Shown: positions 52,094 to 61,085 of the stretch, one piece after another
Layout: each line of letters starts with the position of its first letter
How positions within the stretch are numbered: the first letter of the stretch is position 1
Assembly (NCBI RefSeq): GCF_018599195.1
Contig: NZ_JAHFVK010000001.1
Location: 930,001-994,000, forward strand
Reading direction: 5' to 3'
From: Croceibacterium selenioxidans
Lineage (GTDB): Bacteria > Pseudomonadota > Alphaproteobacteria > Sphingomonadales > Sphingomonadaceae
DNA length: 64,000 nt
Made by a program: the position numbers and the translations under genes
The notes under the pieces: generated by a model
Seen by the model: only the letters and a program-made list of their open reading frames with translations
What the model was told of the DNA's origin: nothing
Database searches by the model: none

Positions 52094-53221
52094 ATGCGCG
52101 AAGTCTGGCACATCTTTCACCTCGGCATAAAGGAGCTGATCAGCCTGTCGCGCGATCCGGTGCTGATCTTCCTGATCCTCTATACTTTCACCTTCTCGGT
52201 CTACACGCCGTCGAAGAGCGCGGTGATGGACGTGGTCAACGCATCGATCGCGATCGTCGACGAGGACAGCAGCGAAGCCTCGCGGGCCGTGCATGACGCA
52301 ATGCTGCCACCGCTGTTCCTTCCGCCGCGCCTGATCGACTTTGCCGAGATCAATCCGGACATGGATCGCGGGCGCTATACCTTCGTGATCAACATTCCGC
52401 CCGAGTTCCAGGACGAACTGGCCGAGGACGGCTTTCCCGACGTGCAGATTATCACTGACGCCACGGCCATGAGCCAGGCCGGTCGCGGCCCGGGCTACAT
52501 CTCAGCGATCATCAACAGCACGGTCGAGCCCTATTGGTCGGGGCGGGGGAACCCTGACAATCAGCCGCTCGTGGGTTTGCAGACCAGGGCGCGGTTCAAT
52601 CCGAACATGCTGCAAGGCTGGTTCGTGGCGATCAATCAGTTGATCAACAACATCTCGGTCCTGGCGATCTTTCTCTGCGGCGCAGCGGTCCTGCGCGAGC
52701 GCGAGCACGGCAATATCGAGCATCTGCTGGTGATGCCCCTGCGGCCCTACGAGCTGATGTTCGCCAAGATCTGGGCGAACGGCCTGGTGGTGATCGTCGC
52801 CGCGATGGCCTCGCTGTTTCTGGTCGTCAAAGGTCTTATCGGAGTGCCCATTTCCGGGTCGATCCCGCTCTTTGCCTTCGGCCTCATGGTCTACCTGTTC
52901 TCGGTCACCGCGCTTGGCATAATGCTCTCGACGATGGTCCGTTCGATGCCGCAGTTCGGCTTGCTGGCCTTCCCGACTTTCATTGTCATGAGCCTGTTGT
53001 CCGGCGGCCAAACACCGCTCGAGAGCATGCCCGTGCCGCTGCAAAAGATCATGCAGTTCGTGCCCTCGACTCATTTCGTGAGCTTTTCGCAGGCGGTGCT
53101 TTTCCGCGATGCGACGCCGGCTATGGTCTGGCCATTGCTGGCGAAAATGTTCCTCATCGGCATGGCCTACACGTTTTTCACTCTCACCCGGTTCCGGAAG
53201 ATGCTCGCTGCGATCCAGTGA
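52094..53221 (+). CDS. ABC-2-type permease subunit of the exporter
   Basis: A 375-aa permease with six membrane helices. The N-terminus 'WHIFHLGIKELISLSRDPVL' and a large periplasmic loop (about 40-185) precede 'INQLINNISVLAIFLCGAAV' and the paired 'EHGNIEHLLVMPLRPYELMF' motif (ABC-2 signature). It follows the RbbA-type gene by 3 bases and would pair with its permease domain. Family: YhhJ/YadH type. Confidence 0.92.
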   Translation: MREVWHIFHLGIKELISLSRDPVLIFLILYTFTFSVYTPSKSAVMDVVNASIAIVDEDSSEASRAVHDAMLPPLFLPPRLIDFAEINPDMDRGRYTFVINIPPEFQDELAEDGFPDVQIITDATAMSQAGRGPGYISAIINSTVEPYWSGRGNPDNQPLVGLQTRARFNPNMLQGWFVAINQLINNISVLAIFLCGAAVLREREHGNIEHLLVMPLRPYELMFAKIWANGLVVIVAAMASLFLVVKGLIGVPISGSIPLFAFGLMVYLFSVTALGIMLSTMVRSMPQFGLLAFPTFIVMSLLSGGQTPLESMPVPLQKIMQFVPSTHFVSFSQAVLFRDATPAMVWPLLAKMFLIGMAYTFFTLTRFRKMLAAIQ

Positions 53222-53234
53222 CTTGGAGGCGATT

Positions 53235-54659
53235 ATGCGAATAGATCGTTGGCCTCGACTGACAGCTGCCTTTGTCCCGCTGATGTTGGCCGGCTGCGTA
53301 ATGGGTCCCGACTACGAGCGGCCCGAGGTGGCTCAACCGGGCGAGTTCCGGTCGCAGATAACGCCGGCCGACGCGAACTCTCTGGCCGACCGAGCCTGGT
53401 GGGAAGTGTTCGACGATCCTGCCTTGCAGAAGCTGATCTCGCAGACCCTGCAGAACAACAACGATCTTTCGGTCGCGGTCGCCCGGATCGAGCAGGCTCG
53501 TGCCCTGGTCGGCGTGGCCAAATCCGAAGGCCTCCCGCAGGTCAACGTCGATGGCTTCGCCGGCGGCCAGAAGAGCTTCCTCCCAACGCCCGACGAAATC
53601 GGCACGGCCGAGTTCGCCTCGGTTGGCGGCGTGATCGAAGCTGCATGGGAATTCGATATCTGGGGCCGCATCGCGCGTCAGACCGAAGCGGCTCGCGCCA
53701 ATCTCTATGCTCAGGAAGAAGTGCGCCGGGGGATCATGCTCGCCTTGGTCAGCGATGCGGCAAGCGGCTATTTCCGCTTGCTCCAGCTAGACCGCGAACT
53801 GGCCATCGCCGAAGAGAGCCAGGGCGTCTTCAACAAGACACACGAGCTGTTCACGCTGCGCTTCGAAGCCGGCCGCGACAGCCGACTGCCCGTGGAACGA
53901 GCCAAGGCCGCGCTCGATTCCACCGGCGCCCGGATTGCCGACCTCAAGCGCCAGATCGCCGAGCAGGAGAACGCCCTGAGCGTGCTCGCCGGCGGCTATC
54001 CGCACGCGATCGAACGCGGCCAGCCGCTGACCGCGCAGCGCATGCCTGAAACCCCAGTTGGCCTGACCACCGACCTCATCAAGCGCCGGCCCGACATTCG
54101 CCGGGCCGAGCAGGACATGATCCGGGCCAATGCCCAGATCGGCGCTGCGATCGCGGACTTCTATCCGCGCATCGGCCTGTCGACGCTCGCGGGCGTGATC
54201 GGGGTGAATGGGCAGGGCGGCCTCGATGGCACTTTCGGTCTGTGGCAAGCGGGGCTCGGCCTCGCCGGGCCGCTGTTCACCGGTGGGCGACTGGAGTCGA
54301 TCTACAACGAACGGAAGGCCTATTGGGACGAGAGTGTCGCCCAATACCGCCAGACCATCCTCGTGGCTTTCCGCGAGACCTCGGACGCGCTTACCGCCCA
54401 GCAAACTCTCGTTGAGCGTCGGGCCTCGCTCGAATCCCAGGTCGCGGCGATGCGACAGGCGGTCGAACTGGCCGACACCCGGTATCGTGCCGGCCGGGCG
54501 AGCTACTTCGAGGTGATCGAAGCGCAGCAGCAGCTCTTCCCGGCCGAAGCCGAGCTTGCGCGAGTCCAGGAGGCTCAGCTCGTGGCGGTCGTGAGCCTCT
54601 ACAAGGCGCTTGGGGGCGGGTGGAACCTGGATGACGCCCAGTGGAACAGGCCCGGTTGA
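53235..54659 (+). CDS. NodT/TolC-type outer-membrane efflux lipoprotein
   Basis: A 474-aa outer-membrane channel with a lipoprotein signal ('AAFVPLMLAGC', Cys about 19) and 'MGPDYERPEVAQPGEFRSQI', typical of the NodT branch. 'ALVGVAKSEGLPQVNVDGFA', 'AAWEFDIWGRIARQTEAARA', 'LIKRRPDIRRAEQDMIRANA' and 'RYRAGRASYFEVIEAQQQLF' mark the two OEP repeats. It completes the tripartite exporter. TTGGAGG lies 6 bases before the start. Gap to pta is 25 bases. Confidence 0.95.
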   Translation: MRIDRWPRLTAAFVPLMLAGCVMGPDYERPEVAQPGEFRSQITPADANSLADRAWWEVFDDPALQKLISQTLQNNNDLSVAVARIEQARALVGVAKSEGLPQVNVDGFAGGQKSFLPTPDEIGTAEFASVGGVIEAAWEFDIWGRIARQTEAARANLYAQEEVRRGIMLALVSDAASGYFRLLQLDRELAIAEESQGVFNKTHELFTLRFEAGRDSRLPVERAKAALDSTGARIADLKRQIAEQENALSVLAGGYPHAIERGQPLTAQRMPETPVGLTTDLIKRRPDIRRAEQDMIRANAQIGAAIADFYPRIGLSTLAGVIGVNGQGGLDGTFGLWQAGLGLAGPLFTGGRLESIYNERKAYWDESVAQYRQTILVAFRETSDALTAQQTLVERRASLESQVAAMRQAVELADTRYRAGRASYFEVIEAQQQLFPAEAELARVQEAQLVAVVSLYKALGGGWNLDDAQWNRPG

Positions 54660-54684
54660 GGCTTGGCTCGAGAGGAGACCGATA

Positions 54685-55656
54685 ATGCCTACCCTCGAAG
54701 CGAGTTCCGCCACCGCGGGTGACAATCACGAGAAGTTCAGGCGGCTTGTGGAGCGTGCTCAGCGTGAAGCACCCGCGGTCACTGCGATCGTGCATCCCTG
54801 CGACAAGGTTTCGCTGGAGAGTGCCGTGGAAGCGGCGCGGCTCAAGCTCATCACGCCCATTCTTGTCGGTCCGCGCGAGAAGATCGAACACGCGGCGGCG
54901 GAAGCTGGCATCGACACCGGCGGCCTGGAGATCGTGGACGCCGCGCACAGCCATGACGCAGCGGCAAAGGCCGTCGGGCTCGTGCGAGAAGGGCGTGCCG
55001 AAGCCTTGATGAAAGGCAGCCTCCACACCGACGAGTTGATGTCCGCCGTCGTCGCACGTGAGACCGGCTTGCGCACGGAGCGCCGCATCAGCCATTGCTT
55101 CATCATGGATGTCCCGGGCCATCCCGACGCGCTCATCATCACCGACGCGGCCGTCAACATTGCGCCCGACCTCAAGGTGAAGATCGACATCGTTCAGAAT
55201 GCAATCGATCTTGCTCACGCGATGGGTGTGGCGGAGCCGCGCGTGGCGATCCTGAGCGCGATGGAAACGATCAACCCGGACGTGCCCTCCACTTTGGAAG
55301 CTGCGGCGCTGTGCAAGATGACCGACCGCGGCCAGATCACCGGCGGAGTGCTCGACGGGCCCCTGGCGCTAGACAATGCCATCAGCATGGAAGCTGCAGC
55401 GGTGAAAAGGATCGTCTCGTCTGTCGCGGGACGGGCCAATGTATTGGTCGTGCCAGATCTTGAAGCGGGGAACATGCTGGCCAAAAGCCTGTCGTTTCTC
55501 GCGGGGGCAGACGCGGCCGGGATCGTTCTCGGGGCACGAGTTCCGATCATCCTCACCAGCCGGGCGGACTTGCTCCTGACTCGGCTGGCATCCTGCGCCG
55601 TGGCGTTGTTGCTCGTTGCCGCCGGCCGAGCGAACGCAAGCGGAGCGATTCCATGA
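54685..55656 (+). CDS. pta: Phosphate acetyltransferase (short form)
   Basis: A 323-aa PTA/PTB-family enzyme: acetyl-CoA plus phosphate to acetyl phosphate. 'LITPILVGPREKIEHAAAEA', 'MKGSLHTDELMSAVVARETG' and 'GGVLDGPLALDNAISMEAAA' and 'GNMLAKSLSFLAGADAAGIV' are conserved. It lacks the N-terminal P-loop/DRTGG extension of E. coli Pta, as usual for alphaproteobacteria. AGAGGAG precedes the start. ackA follows 31 bases later, so the pair yields acetate and ATP from the acetyl-CoA made by PFL. Confidence 0.93.
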   Translation: MPTLEASSATAGDNHEKFRRLVERAQREAPAVTAIVHPCDKVSLESAVEAARLKLITPILVGPREKIEHAAAEAGIDTGGLEIVDAAHSHDAAAKAVGLVREGRAEALMKGSLHTDELMSAVVARETGLRTERRISHCFIMDVPGHPDALIITDAAVNIAPDLKVKIDIVQNAIDLAHAMGVAEPRVAILSAMETINPDVPSTLEAAALCKMTDRGQITGGVLDGPLALDNAISMEAAAVKRIVSSVAGRANVLVVPDLEAGNMLAKSLSFLAGADAAGIVLGARVPIILTSRADLLLTRLASCAVALLLVAAGRANASGAIP

Positions 55657-55687
55657 ACCTTGCTCTCGCCATCGTCGGGGGTGGTCG

Positions 55688-56857
55688 ATGAGCCAGGCCA
55701 TCGCGGTCATCAACGCCGGCTCGTCGAGCATAAAGTTTGCCCTCTATGCCGATGGCCGCGAGGGAAATCTGCTCTTTCGCGGACAGATGGAAAAGCTGGG
55801 CGTCGCTCCTCGTCTCCATATCACCGATGCAAACGGCGAAGTGCTCGTTGATCGCGAGTGGGCGCCCGACGCGATCGACCACCATGACGGGGCGCAGGTG
55901 GTTTTGCACACTTCGATCGAACTGCTCGCTGGGCGGAAGGTATCGGGGATCGGTCACCGCGTCGTCCACGGCGGGACCAAGTACCATGCGCCCACGCGCA
56001 TTGACCCCGAGGTCATGCGTGAACTCAAAGCGCTAACGCCCTTGGCCCCTCTGCATCAACCCCATAACCTGGCCGCGATCGAGGCCATAGCAGCGGCGGC
56101 GCCCGAGATGCCGCAGGCGGCGTGTTTCGACACGGCCTTTCACCGCAACCAGCCCGAGCTCGCACAAATTTACGCCCTCCCCAAGGAACTAACCGAGGAA
56201 GGGATCAGACGGTACGGATTTCACGGCCTGTCGTACGAATATGTCACCGGGCGCCTCCACGAATTGACTCCATGGCTTGCGGAAGGTCGTGCGATCCTCG
56301 CCCACCTTGGTAACGGCGCAAGTTTGTGCGCGATCAAGAAGGGCCAGAGCCAGGCAACGACAATGGGTTTCACCGCTGTCGAAGGATTGGTGATGGGGAC
56401 GCGCTGTGGCTCTATCGATCCCGGCATCCTGATCTACCTGATGGATCAGCACGGCATGGATGCCCGGGCCCTTGAGACCTTGATCTACAAGAAGTCCGGC
56501 CTTCTTGGAGTGTCCGGCATCTCATCCGACATGCGTGAACTCAAAGCTTCCGCGGACCAACGCGCCTCGCTTGCAATCGACCTCTTCGTCTATCGCATTG
56601 TACGGGAGATAGGCTCGCTTGCAGCGGCGCTGGGCGGGCTGGACGGACTTGTCTTTACTGGCGGCATTGGAGAAAACGACCATGACCTTCGCCGTCGCGT
56701 GGCGGAGCGTTGCTCGTGGCTCGGGGTCCAAATCACTGAGACGGAAGGCTCTGGCGAACGAAGGCTCAGTCACCCTACCGCCGCTGTTGAGGTCTGGGTG
56801 ATACCAACAGATGAGGAGCGCATGATCGCCCGTCATACGCAGGAAGTGCTGTCCTGA
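55688..56857 (+). CDS. ackA: Acetate kinase
   Basis: A 389-aa ASKHA-fold kinase: acetyl phosphate plus ADP to acetate plus ATP. Motifs: 'VINAGSSSIKFALY' (phosphate 1), 'IGHRVVHGGTKYHAP', 'FDTAFHRNQPE', 'ILAHLGNGASLCAIKKGQSQ', 'GLVMGTRCGSIDPGILIYLM' and 'VFTGGIGENDHDLRRRVAER'. Length is normal. It is the last gene of the six-gene operon. Confidence 0.95.
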   Translation: MSQAIAVINAGSSSIKFALYADGREGNLLFRGQMEKLGVAPRLHITDANGEVLVDREWAPDAIDHHDGAQVVLHTSIELLAGRKVSGIGHRVVHGGTKYHAPTRIDPEVMRELKALTPLAPLHQPHNLAAIEAIAAAAPEMPQAACFDTAFHRNQPELAQIYALPKELTEEGIRRYGFHGLSYEYVTGRLHELTPWLAEGRAILAHLGNGASLCAIKKGQSQATTMGFTAVEGLVMGTRCGSIDPGILIYLMDQHGMDARALETLIYKKSGLLGVSGISSDMRELKASADQRASLAIDLFVYRIVREIGSLAAALGGLDGLVFTGGIGENDHDLRRRVAERCSWLGVQITETEGSGERRLSHPTAAVEVWVIPTDEERMIARHTQEVLS

Positions 56858-56906
56858 GTTTCGAAGACCAGCGGTGTCTTCAATTTCCCCACGTCGCCAA
56901 CTTCGG

Positions 56907-57212
56907 TCAGGTCACAGCGGAGTAGATCAGCGCGATCGCGACGATCAGAACCGGAACAGCGATAGCCCACACCATTCCCGAAAGCGGCGGACGCAGCTTG
57001 TCGCCGTGGTCGGCGTAGAATGCGTCGAGCTTGCCGCCTAAACGCTCGTCGGCTGCAAGCAGTCCGAAGTCGAGTAGCGGCAGATGGGTGAACGTGCGGA
57101 TCATGGTGTCGAGCTCCTGCTCGCTGATCTCCGGATAGCGGTTGAGCAAAGTTTCGGCCTCGGCGGCGCCTTCCGACAGCGCTCGTGACCTAGAAAAGTG
57201 TTGGGTTGCCAT
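56907..57212 (-). CDS. Small membrane-anchored protein, hypothetical
   Basis: A 101-aa protein (MATQHFSRSRALSEGAAEAE, then a helical region with 'TLLNRYPEISEQELDTMI') and one C-terminal membrane helix ('MVWAIAVPVLIVAIALIYSA'). The cytoplasmic part has 'FGLLAADERLGGKLDAFYAD'. No family named; it is of a type common in sphingomonads. The start at 57212 follows AAGGAAG. It converges with ackA. Confidence 0.65.
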   Translation of the reverse strand: MATQHFSRSRALSEGAAEAETLLNRYPEISEQELDTMIRTFTHLPLLDFGLLAADERLGGKLDAFYADHGDKLRPPLSGMVWAIAVPVLIVAIALIYSAVT

Positions 57213-57612
57213 CGTGCATCTTCCTTGCGCAGCAAAATGATGAGCGCCTGACGGCGCGAGCCTCTCGGAGAGGGATTCGCCTGGCATCGAAAGATTCGGT
57301 TGGATCAGCCTCGACGGCTGAGGATGTCTCGGGATGCCTCGCTTGCCGGACGGGCGCGGCGAGGCGCGCGTCCGGCTAAGTGCCGATCTTCAGCTTCTGA
57401 GGCTCACGGCAACCGAATGGAAATTTGACTTTCATGACCGCTATATAGGTTCTTCGAGATATCTTTCAACGGGAAGACTGTGCGGAACCATATTGAAAGA
57501 CCAAATTGTAAAAATGTAAAAATGTTCTAAGCTAGTATATTTATTAATAGAATGACTTTTCTTCTGTATAAAGAAATTTCGGTTACGCTTGATGGTGATC
57601 GGTTTAGGTAGT
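57213..57612. other. Intergenic region, AT-rich, no gene seen
   Basis: The left half is GC-rich with no convincing frame. The right half (57470-57600) is AT-rich (AAAAATGTAAAAATGTT and nearby), likely promoter DNA for the small protein or remnant sequence. Confidence 0.4.
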
Positions 57613-57642
57613 CAAGGCTCTATCCAGAAATCTAGAGCCTTG
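57613..57642. terminator. Perfect inverted repeat downstream of the FMN reductase gene
   Basis: CAAGGCTCTA (57613-57622) and TAGAGCCTTG (57633-57642) pair over 10 bp around TCCAGAAATC. It lies 22 bases after the minus-strand reductase stop and is a probable transcription stop, though no T-run follows. Confidence 0.5.
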
Positions 57643-57663
57643 CCACGATCCTGATGTACTTTG

Positions 57664-58245
57664 CTACCTGCCTGAAGCCACCTGCGGTTCGGAGTTTTGC
57701 TCCATCCAAGCCGCAAAGGCCTCGATGAAGGTCCTGAAGAAATCCCGGGTACCGTCATCGGTGATGTCGCCATTCGCGCCGAACAGGGCTCCCGCTCCAC
57801 CCACGTACGCTTCGGGTTGCTGCAGCACGGGCATCCCGAGGAAGACGAGCGACTGGCGCAGGTGATGATTGGCACCGAAGCCGCCGATGGCCCCTTGCGA
57901 CAGGCTCATGACGGCCGCCGGTTTACCCGCGAAAGCGCTGGCGCCGTAAGGCCGCGAGCCGACGTCGATAGCGTTCTTGAGCGCACCGGGAACCGAGCGG
58001 TTGTATTCAGGGGTTACGAACAGGACCGCGTCGCTGGCCTTTATCTCGTCGCGAAACCGAGCCCACGGACCGGGCACTCCGGCCGCCTCGATGTCCTCGT
58101 CGTAGAGAGGCAGGTCACCGATCTCGACGATCTCCAGCTCCACGCCTGGAGGCGCAAGGCGGGCCAGCGCGAGCGCGGCTTTGCGGTTCAGCGACTCCTT
58201 ACGGAGGCTGCCAACGATGACGGCTATTTTACGGGTCTGGGTCAT
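57664..58245 (-). CDS. NAD(P)H-dependent FMN reductase / quinone reductase
   Basis: A 193-aa flavodoxin-like reductase. The FMN loop is 'VIVGSLRKESLNRKAALALA', and 'FVTPEYNRSVPGALKNAIDV' is the second cofactor segment. It reduces FMN, quinones or azo/chromate compounds with NAD(P)H. Located downstream of pirin with an 86-bp gap, both divergent from a LysR gene, a common regulon layout. Confidence 0.93.
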   Translation of the reverse strand: MTQTRKIAVIVGSLRKESLNRKAALALARLAPPGVELEIVEIGDLPLYDEDIEAAGVPGPWARFRDEIKASDAVLFVTPEYNRSVPGALKNAIDVGSRPYGASAFAGKPAAVMSLSQGAIGGFGANHHLRQSLVFLGMPVLQQPEAYVGGAGALFGANGDITDDGTRDFFRTFIEAFAAWMEQNSEPQVASGR

Positions 58246-58331
58246 TTCATGTCTCCAATTTCAAGCTGAGGGCCAGTGAGCGGGAGCAGGGGGAAGCCTC
58301 GCTCACCGGCCGGCGGGGCGAGCGCGCGGGT

Positions 58332-59030
58332 TCAGCGCGCGTCGACCAGAACCAATTCGGCGTCTTCCAGGGCGGTCACCTCAATCCGCCCGAGCCCCGT
58401 GATCGCCGCCCCATCACGTGCGTTGATCTCCGCCTCGCCGATGCGGACCCTTCCGATAGCGGGCACCAGGTAGAGGTGGCGATCGGGCGACGTCTCGTAG
58501 GCTACCGTTTCTCCGGCCTTGACGGTCGCTCCGAGCACGCGAGCGTGAGTGCGGATTGGCAAGCTGCCGGCGTCACCTTCGATGCCTGAAGCCAAGGTCA
58601 CGAATTGTCCCGCCCTATCACCCTTGGGAAAGGGCCGCGCACCCCAGCTCGGTTCACCACCACGCTGGTCGGGTATGATCCAGATCTGGAAGATCTGCGT
58701 GGCAACGTCCTCGAGATTGTACTCCGAGTGGGTGACGCCGCTGCCTGCGGACATGACCTGAACGTCTCCAGCTTCGGTACGGCCTGTGTTGCCCAGGCTG
58801 TCCTGGTGCGTGATCGCCCCTTGGCGGACATAGGTAATGATCTCCATGTCCCGGTGAGGGTGCGGCGGAAATCCCGTCTTTGGCGCGATAGTGTCGTCGT
58901 TCCACACCCGGAGTTGACCCCAATTGGTGCGCGCCGGATCGTGATAGTCGGCAAAAGAAAAGTGATGGTGTGCATCGAGCCAGCCATGGTCAGCGGCTCC
59001 GAGGCCAGCGAACGGTCGAACTTCTATCAT
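58332..59030 (-). CDS. Pirin-family protein (possible quercetin dioxygenase)
   Basis: A 232-aa bicupin. The metal site pattern is complete in the N-terminal cupin: 'PPHPHRDMEIITYV' (two His), 'GAITHQDSLGNTGRTEAGDV', and 'SAGSGVTHSEYNLED' (His, Glu). Iron-bound pirins can cleave quercetin or act as redox sensors. The start at 59030 (MIEVRPFAG) is preferred: GGAG lies 7 bases upstream. Divergent from the LysR gene. Confidence 0.92.
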   Translation of the reverse strand: MIEVRPFAGLGAADHGWLDAHHHFSFADYHDPARTNWGQLRVWNDDTIAPKTGFPPHPHRDMEIITYVRQGAITHQDSLGNTGRTEAGDVQVMSAGSGVTHSEYNLEDVATQIFQIWIIPDQRGGEPSWGARPFPKGDRAGQFVTLASGIEGDAGSLPIRTHARVLGATVKAGETVAYETSPDRHLYLVPAIGRVRIGEAEINARDGAAITGLGRIEVTALEDAELVLVDAR

Positions 59031-59130
59031 TTTTGATCTCCGGAACACTTGTGTCCCGACCGATATGGCCCTTGCAGCTATTCAGAAAAAGCCGGATAAA
59101 GTGACATGAAATGATCAGGAAAGTTGTACG

Positions 59131-60027
59131 ATGGAAGTAGGCAGTCCCACCGTTGATCAGCTCAGGATATTCCTCGCCGTCGCGGAGCAGGGAAGCTTCA
59201 ACCAGGCCGCCAGGAAACTTGGCCGCGCGCTGTCGGTAATAAGTTATGGAATCGCGGCGCTCGAACTGCATCTCGGAGTGAAGCTGTTTGACCGAGAAGG
59301 ATCGCGTCGCCCGAAGCTGACCGATCCGGGGCGTGCTTTGCTGGCCGATGCGCGCTCCGTGATCGACGAGGTAGACGGTCTTATGGCGCGCGCGCGAAGT
59401 GTTCGCCAGGGCTTGGAGACGGAGCTGTCGTTGGCGGTCGACGTGATGGTCCCAAGCACGACCGTCGCCGCGATACTCCGTGACTTCCAGGTCATCTTCC
59501 CGAGCGTGGACTTGCGGCTCCATGTCGAGGCGCTCGGCGCAGTCGCGGCGCTCGTGCTCGACCGCCGAGCCGATCTGGCCGTGGCCGGGCCGGACATCCT
59601 CGACCTGCCCGAATTGCAGCGCAGGTCTGTCGGCAGCGTAAGCCTGATACCGGTCGCGTCGCCCGCACACCCTTTGGCGCAACTACAAGAGATCGCGCCT
59701 GGCGAAGCGAAGCGCCACCTTCAGCTCGTTCTGACCGACCGGTCCTCCCTTACCGAGGGCAAGGAATTCTCGGTCATCAGCCCCCGAACATGGCGGCTGG
59801 CCGACTTGGGCGCAAAGCACGCCCTATTGCTGGAAGGGATTGGGTGGGGGAACATGCCATTGCACGTCGTGGCCGAAGAAATCAGCCAAGGCCGCCTGGT
59901 GAAGCTGGAACTTCCCGAAAATCCACCGGTGGCCTACTTGCTGCACGCGCTGTGGCGAAGGGACACCCGCCCGGGTCCTGCGACGTCGTGGATGCAGGAG
60001 GCACTAGCTGACCGGCTACCGACCTAG
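59131..60027 (+). CDS. LysR-family transcription regulator
   Basis: A 298-aa regulator with N-terminal winged helix ('VDQLRIFLAVAEQGSFNQAA', 'RKLGRALSVISYGIAALELH', 'LGVKLFDREG') and a periplasmic-binding-protein-like effector domain. It lies 100 bp from pirin in the opposite direction, so it probably controls pirin and the FMN reductase, responding to a quinone- or electrophile-type signal. Ends converge with the TIR-like gene. Confidence 0.92.
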   Translation: MEVGSPTVDQLRIFLAVAEQGSFNQAARKLGRALSVISYGIAALELHLGVKLFDREGSRRPKLTDPGRALLADARSVIDEVDGLMARARSVRQGLETELSLAVDVMVPSTTVAAILRDFQVIFPSVDLRLHVEALGAVAALVLDRRADLAVAGPDILDLPELQRRSVGSVSLIPVASPAHPLAQLQEIAPGEAKRHLQLVLTDRSSLTEGKEFSVISPRTWRLADLGAKHALLLEGIGWGNMPLHVVAEEISQGRLVKLELPENPPVAYLLHALWRRDTRPGPATSWMQEALADRLPT

Positions 60028-60144
60028 AAGCGGCGGACGATTGTTGTGGCGGATTTGCCTGCGAGACCGGCAACCACGCAATTGGAACCGTGATGGTGCG
60101 ATGATCCGAACACCGTGGTGCCTGGGCCGCGCTCGATAGCCCCG

Positions 60145-61062
60145 TCAGCTGCTAACCACTCCTCGCCATTCTCGTAGCCGTTCGGAAAGGAGGCTTGCAC
60201 GCTGTTGGTCGGTGCCGCTGTCGAGGATGCGAATGTCTTCGGCGTCGGCCCGAACGTAAACTCCGGCCGTGCGGGTGTTCGATTGAGGGTCGGCATCAGA
60301 TTGGGTCGTAAAATATCCTGACGCCCGGTCAGCCGACTCCAGGCGGATTTCGCCGGTGCCATGCATTTGAGGAGCGTCTGCCGACAGAGGTCGCTCTCCC
60401 TTCCAGTAGTAGAAGAGCCCTGCCGGCTCGCGCTTCTCCTTCGCTGCCTCGCTCCAATATCTGGCCGAGAGTTTCCCGTCTTCTCGCCAGGAACTGCCGG
60501 TCAACTCGAGGGCGCCGTCTCGGTCCCGTGAAATCCGCAAGAGGCCCAGGGCGGAGGGTTCACGCTCGGTGCGCTCGGTCAGCGAATATTGCCACCAGCT
60601 TCCTTGCATCCGGGTGAGGTTCCCTTCGCTTTCGATCGCCTGGCGGAGCTTCTGGTTGATGTTCCTGGTTTCCGCCGCAGTTATGACGTCTTCGTAGCGG
60701 ACGCATGTGAGGCCGAGCAGGTCCGTCGGAAGCTTCGAGCCACGGGCATGCAAGATAAAGGTTCGCCGCATGCCGAGTACCCCACCGAACAGGCCGGCTT
60801 CGAAAACAACATTGTCCCGCGGCGAGGCCTGGCCGTTGTCGGGGTCGCTTGGTGCGCTGGTCCAATCGTCCTGAGCGAAAATGAAGGCGGCAAAGTCCAC
60901 CTCGCGAGTGAGCTCTAAGAGCCGCCCCAGGGTTGTCGTGCCTGGGCTAAAGCTCGTCGTCCAGGGTTCAACTTCCGCGACGTCCCCCAGGCCTCGGGTC
61001 AGTGCCGCGAGCAATTTGCCCTGCTTGCCTGACGAACCCAGGAAAAGGCGCGGCTTGCCCAT
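60145..61062 (-). CDS. TIR-like (CAP12-type) predicted nucleotide-binding protein with a beta-rich C-terminal domain
   Basis: A 305-aa two-domain protein. The N-terminus (about 1-145) matches the TIR-like family PF10137: 'KPRLFLGSSGKQGKLLAALT', 'DFAAFIFAQDDWTSA', 'SPRDNVVFEAGLFGGVLGMR' (the Glu is the expected catalytic NADase residue) and 'KLPTDLLGLTCVRYED'. Residues about 150-300 look like a beta barrel ('MQGSWWQYSLTERTEREPSA', 'LELTGSSWREDGKLSARYWS', 'GTGEIRLESADRASGYFTTQ'), a possible ligand sensor. Bacterial TIR proteins of this type act in CBASS, STING or Thoeris defence. No cyclase or other defence gene is adjacent. It follows a GST gene by 23 bases. Confidence 0.82.
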   Translation of the reverse strand: MGKPRLFLGSSGKQGKLLAALTRGLGDVAEVEPWTTSFSPGTTTLGRLLELTREVDFAAFIFAQDDWTSAPSDPDNGQASPRDNVVFEAGLFGGVLGMRRTFILHARGSKLPTDLLGLTCVRYEDVITAAETRNINQKLRQAIESEGNLTRMQGSWWQYSLTERTEREPSALGLLRISRDRDGALELTGSSWREDGKLSARYWSEAAKEKREPAGLFYYWKGERPLSADAPQMHGTGEIRLESADRASGYFTTQSDADPQSNTRTAGVYVRADAEDIRILDSGTDQQRASLLSERLREWRGVVSS

Positions 61063-61085
61063 CCGATTTCCCCCTGTGATGACGA

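Noticed and set aside
57334-57519. 61-codon plus-strand frame in the 57.2-57.6 kb gap
   Set aside because: It has no ribosome site or family pattern and passes from GC-rich to AT-rich sequence midway.
60024-60362. 112-codon minus-strand frame past the TIR-like gene
   Set aside because: Most of it is out of frame with the TIR-like gene it overlaps, and the remaining tail has no supporting signal.
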